Notes: a model not told the origin generated them from the sequence alone. Shown: positions 8,782 to 18,052, numbered from the stretch's first letter. The stretch is 64,000 nucleotides of DNA from Clostridium magnum DSM 2767 (GCF_001623875.1 NZ_LWAE01000001.1:248001-312000); one strand, 5' to 3'. Translations and numbers: made by a program.

Positions 8782-8880
8782 TTGTAGATACAGTAAATAT
8801 ACATTGTATTTACAAAAAATGTAAAATTACACAAGTAATAATTGTGATGTATCTACAATATATCTATATTGTAGATACAT
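8782..8880. promoter_or_regulatory. Perfect 16-bp inverted repeat plus upstream half site
   Basis: Bases 8847-8862 and 8865-8880 are exact inverted copies (ATGTATCTACAATATA and its complement) around a TC centre. TTGTAGATAC, the inner half site, recurs at 8782-8791. A third inverted pair GTAAATA/TATTTAC lies at 8793-8799 and 8807-8813. The cluster is 150-240 bp upstream of the sensor kinase gene. It looks like a set of operator sites for a dimeric regulator, possibly the response regulator at 10291; the regulator is inferred. Confidence 0.6.
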
Positions 8881-9025
8881 AGTTAATCTAAATCCAATAC
8901 TTTGATGAATTGAAGAGAAAGTTGTAGTATACTATTATTGGAATTAATTAATGAAAATTAAGAATAAGACTACAGAAAAAGATATATTTTAGAAGAGAAA
9001 AGCACATGAAGGGAAAGAGTACTAA

Positions 9026-10285
9026 ATGAAAAAGTTAAAGCAGATTCTTATAGTTGTAATTTGTACAAGCATAGCATCCCAGATTTATTTTAATTTTTTA
9101 ATCCAAGGGTTCACTATAGCCTTTTCAGTTGTTGTATTTTCTATATTTCTATATAATTATGTTGAATTAAACCCAATAAAAACAGCAATAATCACTGGAG
9201 TAATTACGCCAGTTTATAAATCATTATGGCTTTATCCTAGTATTGGAAATTTTACTGAAAGCCTTAAAACCACCGCACCAGAGATAGCATTTTATACTAC
9301 CTACGGAATTATGTTTTATTTTTTATATTACAACAACAAGAAAAAAGATCTCACAAAGTTTATGGTTTTAATATTTTGTTGCGACTTTTTTTCAAATATT
9401 GTTGAAATAAGCATTCGAACAAAGATAATTGGTATAAACAGTAATATGATTAAGGATCTTTTAATCATAGCTTGTGCTAGAACCTTAATGGCTCTAATTA
9501 TATTAATAGCGATGAAATATTATAAGTCCTTTCTTATAAAAGAAGAACATGAAGAACGGTATAGAAGATTAATGTTAATGACTTCTAGTTTTAAAAGTGA
9601 AATATATTTTATGAATAAAAATGCTGCTGAAATAGAAGATGTAATGAGAAAATCTTTTTCAGTGTATGAGATTGTTTCAAAGAATCATTACTCTGATGAA
9701 CTGAAGAATCTTACACTTGATATTGCTAAAGATGTTCACGAAATTAAAAAGGATTATATTAGAGTTATGAGAGGACTTGAAGAGATAGCTAATGATAAAA
9801 TAGATGTTGAACATATGAGAATAAGAGATATTATAAATATTTTAGAAATAGATATAAAAGATTATATAGTAACGAAAAATTTAGACGTGGAACTTGACTT
9901 TAAAGTTCACTGCAATTTTTATGTTTCAGAGCACTTTTATTTGATGTCAGCAATAAGGAATCTTATTTTTAACAGTATAGAAGCTATGGATAACAAAAAA
10001 AGGGGATTGGTTAAATTGAAAATTGAGGAATGTAGAGATGAATATGTATTTACTGTATCTGACAATGGAATAGGCATAAGTGAAAGTAATTTGGGCTTCA
10101 TATTCAATCCTGGCTTTTCTACTAAGTATGATAAAGAAACTGGCAGTATATGCAGAGGAATAGGTCTTACGTTGGTAAGGGATTTAGTTCAGGACATTTT
10201 TAAAGGGAACATATTTGTAAAATCTATGAAAAATAAGGGAACAACCTTTACGGTAAAAATACCAAGAAATTTATTTAGGAGGTAA
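9026..10285 (+). CDS. Sensor histidine kinase, GlnK/YcbA-like
   Basis: Membrane sensor of a two-component system. The N-terminal 170 residues hold about five hydrophobic segments. The probable phospho-accepting histidine is H238 in DVHEIKKDY. The C-terminal GHKL ATPase domain shows the N box (NLIFNSIEAMD), the G1 box (DNGIGI) and the G2 box (GRGIGLTLV). The response regulator starts 5 nt downstream. Bacillus subtilis GlnK-GlnL (YcbA-YcbB) has the same pairing and controls glutamine uptake genes. The nearby permease suggests an amino-acid signal here too, but the ligand is unknown. Confidence 0.85.
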   Translation: MKKLKQILIVVICTSIASQIYFNFLIQGFTIAFSVVVFSIFLYNYVELNPIKTAIITGVITPVYKSLWLYPSIGNFTESLKTTAPEIAFYTTYGIMFYFLYYNNKKKDLTKFMVLIFCCDFFSNIVEISIRTKIIGINSNMIKDLLIIACARTLMALIILIAMKYYKSFLIKEEHEERYRRLMLMTSSFKSEIYFMNKNAAEIEDVMRKSFSVYEIVSKNHYSDELKNLTLDIAKDVHEIKKDYIRVMRGLEEIANDKIDVEHMRIRDIINILEIDIKDYIVTKNLDVELDFKVHCNFYVSEHFYLMSAIRNLIFNSIEAMDNKKRGLVKLKIEECRDEYVFTVSDNGIGISESNLGFIFNPGFSTKYDKETGSICRGIGLTLVRDLVQDIFKGNIFVKSMKNKGTTFTVKIPRNLFRR

Positions 10286-10290
10286 GCATT

Positions 10291-11121
10291 ATGAGATATT
10301 ACATTATTGATGATGATGTTAATATTGTTAAGATACTGACTAATCTGATTGAAGAGAATGAGTCAAATGAAGTAATAGGTAGCTCCAATGATGGAGAAAC
10401 GGCTCTTAATGAGATATTGATTTGTAATCCAGATATTGTACTAGTTGATTTGCTTTTGCCTAAATTAGATGGTAATAGTTTAGTTAGAGAAGTAAAGCTA
10501 TTGAAACCAAGGATTAAATTTATTATGATTTCTCAGGTATCAAACATAAAACTAGTAGAAGACTCTTATAATTCTGGAATCGAGTTTTTTATTAGTAAGC
10601 CTATCAATAAAATTGAGGTAGAGAAAGTTACAAGTAAGGTTGCTGAAAAAATTGAAATCGAAAATATGCTCAATGACATAAAAAAAGTATTTAAAGACAC
10701 CAATACTGAAAAAAAGCCAGAGAATAATAATATGAAAATAATCAAACGTATTTTAAGTAAGTTTGGTATGTTAGGTGAGAAGGGAACAAATGATATTATT
10801 AAAATCTGTCTTTATTTATTAGAAACAAATAAATCCTTTGAAGAATGTAATTTTAATGATTTATGTTGTATTATTGGAGATACTCCTAAGACAGTACAAC
10901 AAAGGATGAGAAGAGCAATTAAGACCGGGTTGACTAATCTTGCGTACATAGGAATAGAAGATTATTATAATGAAAGTTTTCAGGATTTTTCTAAGGGAAT
11001 GTTTGACTTTACAAGTGTTAAAGCTGAAATGGATTATATTAAGGGGAAGAATAAAACCGGTGGAAAAGTAATAATAGGTAAATTTTTCGAGGGGTTGTTG
11101 TTGCACTGTGAAGACTATTAA
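10291..11121 (+). CDS. Response regulator, YcbB/GlnL-like
   Basis: Cytoplasmic response regulator of 276 residues. The receiver domain has the acidic cluster D7-D9, phospho-acceptor D53 (IVLVDLLLP) and conserved Lys in ISKPINK. The C-terminal part is a YcbB-type DNA-binding domain (ending IIGKFFEGLLLH) rather than the common OmpR or NarL winged helix. It is cotranscribed with the kinase (5-nt gap) and ends in a hairpin terminator overlapping its stop. The likely target is the permease gene 234 bp downstream and perhaps its own promoter with the palindrome at 8847-8880; both targets are inferred. Confidence 0.85.
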   Translation: MRYYIIDDDVNIVKILTNLIEENESNEVIGSSNDGETALNEILICNPDIVLVDLLLPKLDGNSLVREVKLLKPRIKFIMISQVSNIKLVEDSYNSGIEFFISKPINKIEVEKVTSKVAEKIEIENMLNDIKKVFKDTNTEKKPENNNMKIIKRILSKFGMLGEKGTNDIIKICLYLLETNKSFEECNFNDLCCIIGDTPKTVQQRMRRAIKTGLTNLAYIGIEDYYNESFQDFSKGMFDFTSVKAEMDYIKGKNKTGGKVIIGKFFEGLLLHCEDY

Positions 11122-11150
11122 ATGTCTGTTAATCAGCAGACATTTAATTT
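11119..11150 (+). terminator. Rho-independent terminator
   Basis: AAATGTCTG at 11120-11128 pairs exactly with CAGACATTT at 11137-11145, followed by AATTTT. It overlaps the TAA of the response regulator gene. Confidence 0.75.
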
Positions 11151-11354
11151 TATATAACTAAGAATATGATTATAAAAAAGCATATAAAGGATTTAATATT
11201 AAACAAAATGTTTTCTGAATTAAGAATTTTGAAAACGGTTTGTTTTTTTTATGAAGAATTGTGAAGCGTTTTGAGTTCATTTGTAGTCAAGCCAGTATAA
11301 TCAAGTAAATAATAACCAACAACTATTAATTATATTTTATAGGGGGTTTATCAT

Positions 11355-12773
11355 ATGAACTCATTTTTTAGAAAAAAAGATGTAAATTCTATCTTAGAAC
11401 GCAACAAAATCGGGTCTTTAGAAAGATCTTTAAGTGCATTTGATGTAACATTGATGAGCATTGGAGCAACAATTGGAACTGGCGTAATGGTTTTAACAGG
11501 GCTTGTTGCAGCAAGAGATGCTGGACCAGCTGTTACATTGTCCTTTATTGGATCTGCAGTTGCATGTATACTTGTAGCTTTATGCTATGCTGAATTTGCA
11601 TCTTCCATTCCAACATCCGGTAGTGCATATACCTATATTTACACGTCTTTAGGGGAATTGATTGCTCACTTAGTCGGATGGTCACTTTTTATAGGTTATA
11701 CAGTATGTACTGCAACTGTTGCAGGGGGATGGTCAGCTTATTTTAACAGTTTGCTAAAGGAGTGCGGAATCAATTTACCTAGTATGTTTGTGAATATTCC
11801 AAGTCAAGGAGGGTTGCTTAATCTTCCAGCAGTTCTTGTAGTACTTTGTATCACTCTTCTTCTTTCACGAGGAACAAAAGAAAGCAAAAAAGTAAATAAC
11901 CTTATGGTAGTTATAAAACTTGGTGTTATAATTCTATTTGTAGCAGTAGGTGCGTTTTATGTAAATCCACAGAATTGGCATCCTTTCATGCCCTTTGGTA
12001 CCAAAGGCGTATTTGCTGGTGCTGCTTCTGTATTCCTTGCGTACGCAGGCTTTGATGCAGTTTCAACTTCTGCTGAAGAAGTAAAAAATCCACAAAAGAA
12101 CCTGCCTATAGGAATTATAGCTTCTATGATAGGCTGTACATTGATATATATTATAGTCTGTCTAGTTTTAACAGGTGTTGCTCATTATACAAAATTAAAC
12201 GTTGGGGATGCTATGGCTTATGCATTAAGTTCAGTAGGACAAGGATGGGCAGCCTCTGTACTTTCCGTCGGTGCAGTTATTGGAATTCTAGCAGTTATTC
12301 TTGCGTATATATATGGTTCATCACGTATACTCTTTTCTATGAGTCGCGATGGATTATTACCTAAAATATACTCAAAGGTAGATAAGAACACTAATGTACC
12401 GGTATTTTCAACTTGGATAGTTGGATGCTTAGCTGCCTTGCTTGCAGGAGTTGTAGATTTAAAGCAGTTAGCTGATCTTGCAAATATGGTTTTTTTAGCG
12501 ACATTCTCTCTAGTGTCATTATCAGTGATTGTACTTAGAAAAACTCATCCTAAATTAGAAAGAGGATTTAGGGTGCCTCTAGTGCCAATAATACCTTTAA
12601 TGGCAGTAGCATGTTGCTTATTTCTTATGGTTAGTTTATCAAAGTTAACATGGATATATTTTGGAGCATGGACTGTTCTTGGAGTGATTGTCTATTTTGT
12701 ATATTCACATAAACATAGTTCATTACAGAGCAGAGATATTTCTAGCCTATTATTGGAGAAAAATGGCGCATAG
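11355..12773 (+). CDS. Amino-acid permease, APC superfamily
   Basis: Integral membrane amino-acid transporter of 472 residues with about 12 hydrophobic segments. The APC signature is clear: SIGATIGTGVMVLTG near residue 37, FAGAASVFLAYAGFDAVSTS mid-protein and a conserved EEVKNPQKNLPIGI helix end. The closest family is the cationic amino-acid transporter type (YfnA/CAT). The ATG follows TAGGGGGTTTATCAT. It is preceded by a GlnK/GlnL-like two-component system and ends at a bidirectional terminator shared with livK. The substrate cannot be read from the sequence. Confidence 0.88.
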   Translation: MNSFFRKKDVNSILERNKIGSLERSLSAFDVTLMSIGATIGTGVMVLTGLVAARDAGPAVTLSFIGSAVACILVALCYAEFASSIPTSGSAYTYIYTSLGELIAHLVGWSLFIGYTVCTATVAGGWSAYFNSLLKECGINLPSMFVNIPSQGGLLNLPAVLVVLCITLLLSRGTKESKKVNNLMVVIKLGVIILFVAVGAFYVNPQNWHPFMPFGTKGVFAGAASVFLAYAGFDAVSTSAEEVKNPQKNLPIGIIASMIGCTLIYIIVCLVLTGVAHYTKLNVGDAMAYALSSVGQGWAASVLSVGAVIGILAVILAYIYGSSRILFSMSRDGLLPKIYSKVDKNTNVPVFSTWIVGCLAALLAGVVDLKQLADLANMVFLATFSLVSLSVIVLRKTHPKLERGFRVPLVPIIPLMAVACCLFLMVSLSKLTWIYFGAWTVLGVIVYFVYSHKHSSLQSRDISSLLLEKNGA

Positions 12774-12783
12774 ATGTGCCAAT

Positions 12784-12833
12784 AAAAAATAGGAGTTCTT
12801 ATGATTGCTACAACATAAGGACTCCTATTTTTT
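12784..12833. terminator. Bidirectional terminator between permease and livK
   Basis: Arms 12784-12803 and 12814-12833 pair over 20 bp with a single wobble. The outer ends are A6 on the left and T6 on the right, so it has a U-tail in both directions and serves the two convergent genes. Confidence 0.85.
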
Positions 12834-12863
12834 ATTATTTATTTGTAAGGTTTACTTATAATA

Positions 12864-14000
12864 TTATGGGTTAACCTTCTTAACGAATGTTTGTTTTCCG
12901 TCTTCAACCTTTATCATAACAGCACTCTTTACAGGGTTTCTCTTTTCGTCGAAAGAAACCTTACCTGATACTACATCAACGCTTAATGATTTCATAGCAT
13001 CTTTAATTTTATCAGGCTCTGTGCTTCCAGCTTTTTCGATGGCTTTTATAAGAAGTGATCCTGCATCATATGTTAAGCCTGAAGTTGCATCTGGAGTAGA
13101 GTTAAATTTAGCTTTATAGTCTTTATTAAATTGAACAACTGCTGGTGCTGTATCATCTGGTGAGAAGTGGTTTGCGAAGTATGATCCATTTACTGAATCT
13201 CCACCGATCTTAAATAAGTCTGGTGAATCCCATCCATCACCGCCAAGGAATACAGATTTAATTCCTAGTGCTCTTGCTTGTTTTGTAATAAGACCAACAT
13301 TACTATACATATCTGGTAATACTAATACATCTGGATTTAATGCTTTTATTTTTGTAAGCTGTGCATTAAAGTCTTGATCACCATTTGCATAAGTTTCAAC
13401 TCCTACAACATTACCGCCAGCTTTTTTGAATCCGTCTTGGAAGAATTCTGCTAAGCCTTTTGAATAGTCATTACCTACATCGTAAAGAACAGCAGCTGTT
13501 TTAGCTTTTAAGTCTTCAGAAGCAAATTTAGCTATAACTGTACCTTGGAAAGGATCGATGAAGCAAGCTCTAAATACATATTCTCCAGCTTCAGTAACCT
13601 TAGGGTTTGTTGAAGTACCTGTAATCATTGGAAGTTTTGCTGAGTTTACAACAGGTCCCATTGCTATACTACATTTACTTGAATAGGAACCTACAATACC
13701 AACAACTTTTTGTGTAATGAGTTTTTGTGCTACATTGGCTGAATTGGCAGGTTTATTTTCATCATCTTCAATTATAAATTTAACTTTTTTACCTAATACT
13801 CCGCCCTTGCTGTTAACTTGTTCTTCTAAAAGTTGAAGAGCGTTCTTAGAAGATTGTCCTAGAGCAGCTATATCACCACTTAAGGGTAGTACGGCTCCAA
13901 TTTGAATTTCGTTACTATCTGCCTTTTTTGTTTGGCATCCAGTAAATACAGTTCCAGCCATTGCAATGCAAACTGCTAAAGATACTAATTTTTTAATCAT
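12864..14000 (-). CDS. livK: Branched-chain amino-acid ABC transporter, binding lipoprotein
   Basis: Extracytoplasmic solute-binding lipoprotein of 378 residues. The signal peptide ends in a lipobox (VFTGC), so it is probably anchored to the outer leaflet by Cys21. The rest is a Leu/Ile/Val-binding type I periplasmic fold (IQIGAVLPLSGDIAALG, then DDENKPANSANVAQKLI). It is last in the operon order H-M-G-F-K and is separated from livF by 166 bp, so it may be made at a higher level. The start ATG has a GAGGGGG site. Confidence 0.92.
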   Translation of the reverse strand: MIKKLVSLAVCIAMAGTVFTGCQTKKADSNEIQIGAVLPLSGDIAALGQSSKNALQLLEEQVNSKGGVLGKKVKFIIEDDENKPANSANVAQKLITQKVVGIVGSYSSKCSIAMGPVVNSAKLPMITGTSTNPKVTEAGEYVFRACFIDPFQGTVIAKFASEDLKAKTAAVLYDVGNDYSKGLAEFFQDGFKKAGGNVVGVETYANGDQDFNAQLTKIKALNPDVLVLPDMYSNVGLITKQARALGIKSVFLGGDGWDSPDLFKIGGDSVNGSYFANHFSPDDTAPAVVQFNKDYKAKFNSTPDATSGLTYDAGSLLIKAIEKAGSTEPDKIKDAMKSLSVDVVSGKVSFDEKRNPVKSAVMIKVEDGKQTFVKKVNP

Positions 14001-14166
14001 AGTAATAATCCCCCTCTTATTTTTCTGATTTTTATCTTTGAGCTATAAAATTTATATGAACTTTGCTTTTCGTCCAATCAACATAACAATATAGTAAAAG
14101 GAAAGGCGAGAAAAACAATGAACATGCAAAATAACAAAACTTGAAAGTTATTAAGAAAAACTTATA

Positions 14167-14871
14167 TTATTCACCTAAGTAGGCACTTCTTATAGAATCA
14201 TCGTTTAATAAATCCTTTGGATTGCCTTCCATAGTTATACTTCCAGTTTCTAGTACATAGGCCTTATGAGCAATAGATAGAGCCATATGTGCATTTTGTT
14301 CAACTAAAAGAACTGTTGTTCCGCTTTTGTTTATTTCTTGTATTATGCTAAATATGCCTTGAACTACAATAGGTGCAAGACCCATAGATGGTTCGTCCAT
14401 AAGTAAAAGTTCAGGTCGTACCATAAGGGCTCTACCTATAGCAAGCATTTGTTGCTCTCCACCACTTAATGTTCCAGCAGCTTGCTTCATTCTTTCCTTT
14501 AACCTAGGAAATTTATCAAATACCATTTCATAATCGTCTTTTATGCCCTTTTTATCCTTTCTAAGATACGCACCTAATTCTAAGTTTTCCATAACTGTAA
14601 GGTTAGCAAAAACTCTTCTTCCTTCTGGTACATGGGAAAGTCCTTTAGAAACAATTTTATTTGCTGGTACTTTACTTAAAGGTTCATTTTTAAAGGTTAC
14701 TTCTCCGGATTTAATAGGCTCTAGGCCTGAAATTGCTCTAAGAGTAGAGGTTTTACCAGCGCCATTAGCTCCTATTAGAGTTACTATCTGACCTTGTTCT
14801 ACTTCTATGGATATATCCCTTAGTGCGTGAATTCCGCCATAAAATAAATTTAAGTTATCAACTTTTAGCAT
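14167..14871 (-). CDS. livF: Branched-chain amino-acid ABC transporter ATPase LivF
   Basis: One of two cytoplasmic ATPases of the LIV transporter. Walker A is GANGAGKTS, the signature motif LSGGEQQM, Walker B LLLMDEPS, and the LivF-type ending is EGNPKDLLNDDSIRSAYLGE. The ATG at 14871 is preferred; it lies one base after the livG stop and 12 nt after AGGAGG. A TTG at 14883 would sit directly on that site. Length 234 residues is normal for the family. Confidence 0.93.
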   Translation of the reverse strand: MLKVDNLNLFYGGIHALRDISIEVEQGQIVTLIGANGAGKTSTLRAISGLEPIKSGEVTFKNEPLSKVPANKIVSKGLSHVPEGRRVFANLTVMENLELGAYLRKDKKGIKDDYEMVFDKFPRLKERMKQAAGTLSGGEQQMLAIGRALMVRPELLLMDEPSMGLAPIVVQGIFSIIQEINKSGTTVLLVEQNAHMALSIAHKAYVLETGSITMEGNPKDLLNDDSIRSAYLGE

Positions 14872-14872
14872 G

Positions 14873-15643
14873 CTATACTGCAACCTCCTCTCCTAGGTAT
14901 GCCTTTATTACCTTAGGATCTTTCTTTATTTTTTCAGGAGTTCCTTCTGCTAACACTTGACCATGATCTAATACTACAAGTCTTTGGCAGATTCCCATAA
15001 CAAGTTTCATATCATGTTCTATTAAAAGTATTGATATTTTAAATTCTTCTCTTATCCAGTTTATAAGGTTCATAAGTTCTGAAGTTTCCTGCGGATTCAT
15101 ACCAGCAGCAGGCTCGTCTAAAAGAAGTATTTTTGGTTCTGCTGCTAGAGCTCTAACTATTTCTAGTTTTCTTTGTTCTCCATAAGGAAGATTCATTGCT
15201 AATTCATTTTCTTTGTCTAGTAATCCAAATACCTTTAATAATTCTCTAGATTTCTCTAAAATTCTTTGTTCTTCCTTATAGTAGCCTGGTAATCTGAATA
15301 TACAATTAAAAACACTATAACCTATTTTATAATTAAAGGATATTTTTACGTTATCAATGACAGATAGCTGTTTAAAAAGTCTTATATTTTGAAAAGTACG
15401 AGCTATTTGTTTTTTTGTTAATTCGTAAGGCTTTAGTCCTTTAGTTTTTTCGCCCATAATTTCTATTTCTCCGCTAGTTGGCTGATATACACCTGTCAAC
15501 ATATTGAAAACTGTAGTTTTTCCAGCTCCATTAGGTCCTATTAGTCCTATTAGCTCATTTTCTCTTATATCTAGGTTAAAGCCTGAAACGGCAGTTAATC
15601 CTCCAAACTTTATTACTAAATCCTTAGCACTAAGCAGCGACAT
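14873..15643 (-). CDS. livG: Branched-chain amino-acid ABC transporter ATPase LivG
   Basis: Second cytoplasmic ATPase of the LIV transporter, 256 residues. Walker A is GPNGAGKTT, Walker B is ILLLDEPAAGMNP, and the long C-terminal LivG segment (IEHDMKLVMGICQRLVVLDH) is present. The ATG at 15643 lies 8 nt after AGGAGG and the gene overlaps livM by 14 bp, so the pair is coupled. The canonical LSGGE signature appears as LPYGEQRK, the usual LivG variant. Confidence 0.93.
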   Translation of the reverse strand: MSLLSAKDLVIKFGGLTAVSGFNLDIRENELIGLIGPNGAGKTTVFNMLTGVYQPTSGEIEIMGEKTKGLKPYELTKKQIARTFQNIRLFKQLSVIDNVKISFNYKIGYSVFNCIFRLPGYYKEEQRILEKSRELLKVFGLLDKENELAMNLPYGEQRKLEIVRALAAEPKILLLDEPAAGMNPQETSELMNLINWIREEFKISILLIEHDMKLVMGICQRLVVLDHGQVLAEGTPEKIKKDPKVIKAYLGEEVAV

Positions 15644-16610
15644 CTTCACTTCCTCCTTTTTTAAACTTCATTAAGTTATTATTTTTAAAGTTGAAAATCT
15701 TCAATGAAGAAAGTTCTTTTGTTCCTAATAATCCTTGAGGTCTAAATATCATAAGTAGTATAAGGGAAGCTGAGTATATAACCATTCTGTATTCAGCTAT
15801 TGGTCTTAGTGCTTCTGGAAGAATAGTAAGTACTGTTGCTGCCAAAGCAGATCCAGATATACTTCCCATACCTCCAAGTACTACGAAGGTTAATATTTCA
15901 GTTGATTTTAAGAAGTCAAAGGATTTTGGATCTAAGAACATAAAGTAATGAGCATATAAACCGCCTGCTATTCCTGCGAAAAACGCTGCCATTACAAAGG
16001 CCATAATTTTATATTTAGTAGTATTTATTCCCATAGCCTCAGCAGCAATTTCATCTTCTCTTACGGATAACATTGCACGACCATGAGAGGAGGTCATTAG
16101 GTTGCGAATAATCAATATTATGGCAACTGTTATAAAAAAAACTATGGCGAAATTTGTTTCCTTTGGGATTCCGGCAAGTCCTCTTGCTCCACCAAGTGCA
16201 TCTATATTTATAACAAGAACTCTTATTATTTCACCAAAGCCTAGAGTAGATATAGCTAAATAGTCTCCCTTTAATCTTAGTGTTGGTATACCTATAATTA
16301 GCCCGAATAATGCAGCTACTAATCCGCCGGCTAATAAAACTATTGGGAAAGGAAGATGTAATTTTAAAGTTAAAATTGCAGCGGCATAACCTCCTACAGA
16401 CATAAACCCTGCATGGCCTAATGCTAGCTGTCCGGTGAAACCTATAATCATATTTAACCCAGCAGCTAGTATAATATTTATGCAAATAACTATTAGTATC
16501 TGTGTATAATAGTTATTTAATATTTCAAGACTTATAAGACTTTGAAGTACGGTAAATGCTAAAAGTATCGGTATTAAAATAACAATAGCACTCTTAAAGT
16601 TTTTATTCAT
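15630..16610 (-). CDS. livM: Branched-chain amino-acid ABC transporter permease LivM
   Basis: Membrane-spanning permease of 326 residues with about nine hydrophobic segments. LivM family features include NMIIGFTGQLALGHAGFMSVG, the EAA-loop region REDEIAAEAMGINTTKYK, and the ending VVLGGMGSISGSALAA. It pairs with LivH in the membrane. The start is preceded by GGGGGATTAATT, 12 nt after the livH stop. Confidence 0.93.
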   Translation of the reverse strand: MNKNFKSAIVILIPILLAFTVLQSLISLEILNNYYTQILIVICINIILAAGLNMIIGFTGQLALGHAGFMSVGGYAAAILTLKLHLPFPIVLLAGGLVAALFGLIIGIPTLRLKGDYLAISTLGFGEIIRVLVINIDALGGARGLAGIPKETNFAIVFFITVAIILIIRNLMTSSHGRAMLSVREDEIAAEAMGINTTKYKIMAFVMAAFFAGIAGGLYAHYFMFLDPKSFDFLKSTEILTFVVLGGMGSISGSALAATVLTILPEALRPIAEYRMVIYSASLILLMIFRPQGLLGTKELSSLKIFNFKNNNLMKFKKGGSEDVAA

Positions 16611-16622
16611 AATTAATCCCCC

Positions 16623-17498
16623 TTATACTTTCTCACTAACTTTTTTACCCATTAACCCAGATGGTCTTACTAGAAGTACTATTATTAATATAGCAAAAGC
16701 GATGGCATCTGAAAGTTTTGTGGATATAAATGCTTTAGTAAAGGTCTCTGCCACTCCTAGCAATATTCCCCCTACCATAGCACCAGGTATGGCTCCTATT
16801 CCGCCTAAAACAGCAGCTACGAAAGCTTTAAGACCTGGCATTATTCCCATATAAGGCTCTATTCTAGGATAAGCCATACCAACTAGTACACCTGCAGCTC
16901 CTGCTAATGCTGAACCTATAGCGAAAGTCATAGAGATAGTATTGTTAACGTTAATACCCATTAATTGTGCTGCATCTATATCAAAGGAAGCAGCTCGCAT
17001 AGCTTTTCCAGCTTTAGTTCTATAAACTATATATTGAAGTAATATAACTAAAATTATTGAAACTAATAACATAGAAATTTGAAGATTGTTTATTTGAAAA
17101 CCGCCTAATTTATATATTTTTGTTTTTAAAAGTTCAGGGAAAGGCTTTGGATTAGGTCCAAATATAAGTCTAAATCCATTTTCTAAAAGAAGTGACATGC
17201 CTATTGCAGTGATGAATAAGGTAATTTTTGATGAGCCTCTAAGAGGTTTGTATGCTACCTTTTCAATTAGAACTCCTAACACAGCACATCCTATCATTGA
17301 AATTAAAAGTGAGGGTATAAAACTCAACTTTAAATAGAAAGCTACAAGGTATCCAAAAAAAGCTCCTACCATATAAATATCACCATGAGCAAAGTTTATT
17401 AATTTTATTATTCCATAAACCATAGTGTATCCAATAGCAATTAAGGCATAAACACTACCTAATGCTAATCCGTTAACTAACTGTTGTGAAAAATCCAT
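16623..17498 (-). CDS. livH: Branched-chain amino-acid ABC transporter permease LivH
   Basis: Membrane permease of 291 residues, first gene of the operon. Family features are NGLALGSVYALIAIGYTMVYG at the N-terminus, INFAHGDIYMVGAFFGY, and VLGGIGAIPGAMVGG near the C-terminus. AGGAGGTAAATTAT precedes the ATG. About 600 bp of upstream sequence holds an Ile/Val-rich leader ORF and a large hairpin, so regulation is likely at this point. Confidence 0.93.
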   Translation of the reverse strand: MDFSQQLVNGLALGSVYALIAIGYTMVYGIIKLINFAHGDIYMVGAFFGYLVAFYLKLSFIPSLLISMIGCAVLGVLIEKVAYKPLRGSSKITLFITAIGMSLLLENGFRLIFGPNPKPFPELLKTKIYKLGGFQINNLQISMLLVSIILVILLQYIVYRTKAGKAMRAASFDIDAAQLMGINVNNTISMTFAIGSALAGAAGVLVGMAYPRIEPYMGIMPGLKAFVAAVLGGIGAIPGAMVGGILLGVAETFTKAFISTKLSDAIAFAILIIVLLVRPSGLMGKKVSEKV

Positions 17499-17537
17499 AT
17501 AATTTACCTCCTATTATTATTTCATTAATAATTATGT

Positions 17538-17573
17538 GTCAGTGAAGCAAACCGTAGTTTTAACTTCACTGAC
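17538..17573 (-). promoter_or_regulatory. Strong leader hairpin upstream of livH
   Basis: GTCAGTGAAG (17538-17547) pairs exactly with CTTCACTGAC (17564-17573). Inside, AAAC and GTTT can close over a four-base loop. On the transcribed minus strand it lies between the leader ORF and livH, ending about 40 nt before the livH start. No T-run follows it, so it is not a classic terminator; it could be an anti-antiterminator, a pause site or an mRNA stabiliser. Confidence 0.55.
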
Positions 17574-17632
17574 TATAATAAATATAATTAAGGGCTACTG
17601 TTAAACAATTTTTTTAGCACCCTTTGAATTTG

Positions 17633-17716
17633 CTAATTTCCATGTTGCTGCAGATATTTTCTTGTCTTTGCTATAGGTATTACACCTATAATCCATATAA
17701 ATTTTCTGTCAAACAT
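17633..17716 (-). CDS. Putative Ile/Val-rich leader peptide of the liv operon
   Basis: A 27-codon ORF on the minus strand, preceded by AAGGGGGCGAC and starting ATG at 17716. Residues 7-15 read IWIIGVIPI: five Ile and one Val in nine codons. Leader peptides of attenuated biosynthetic operons are rich in the regulated amino acid, and this ORF sits in front of a branched-chain amino-acid transporter operon. Its stop codon falls in a short inverted repeat (TTAGCA...TGCTAA, then A7). Translation is not shown; the composition and place are the whole case. Confidence 0.5.
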   Translation of the reverse strand: MFDRKFIWIIGVIPIAKTRKYLQQHGN

Positions 17717-18052
17717 AATAAAGTCGCCCCCTTTTCTTATATTTATAATTTTTAAAAGTGTAAAAATTATTTGACTATATGAAAGATTATATTACATAAA
17801 ATTCATATTATCAAGCAATTTATCAATAAAAATATAAAAATATTAATAAATTATCAATTTAAATATACTGTAATTATTAATGTATCAATAATTTCGTAGA
17901 GCTGAATAAAATCCGTCGAAACGTATTTATAAAGAAAATATCAATATCTAAGAGATTAAATTTCTTTTTCATAATATAGTTTTTTTATAAGTATGATATT
18001 AGTGGCAAAATATTATTGTAAGGAAAAATAAGTTAAAAATACATAAAAGTAC

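Noticed and set aside
17580..17640. T-box-like AAAGGGTGCTAA in the liv leader
   Set aside because: It lacks the conserved GGUGG-ACC-CG core and a specifier loop could not be found, so a T-box riboswitch is not supported.
17702..17716. Weak CodY-like box in the liv leader
   Set aside because: Four mismatches from AATTTTCWGAAAATT and it lies in the leader ORF codons; such matches are common in AT-rich DNA.
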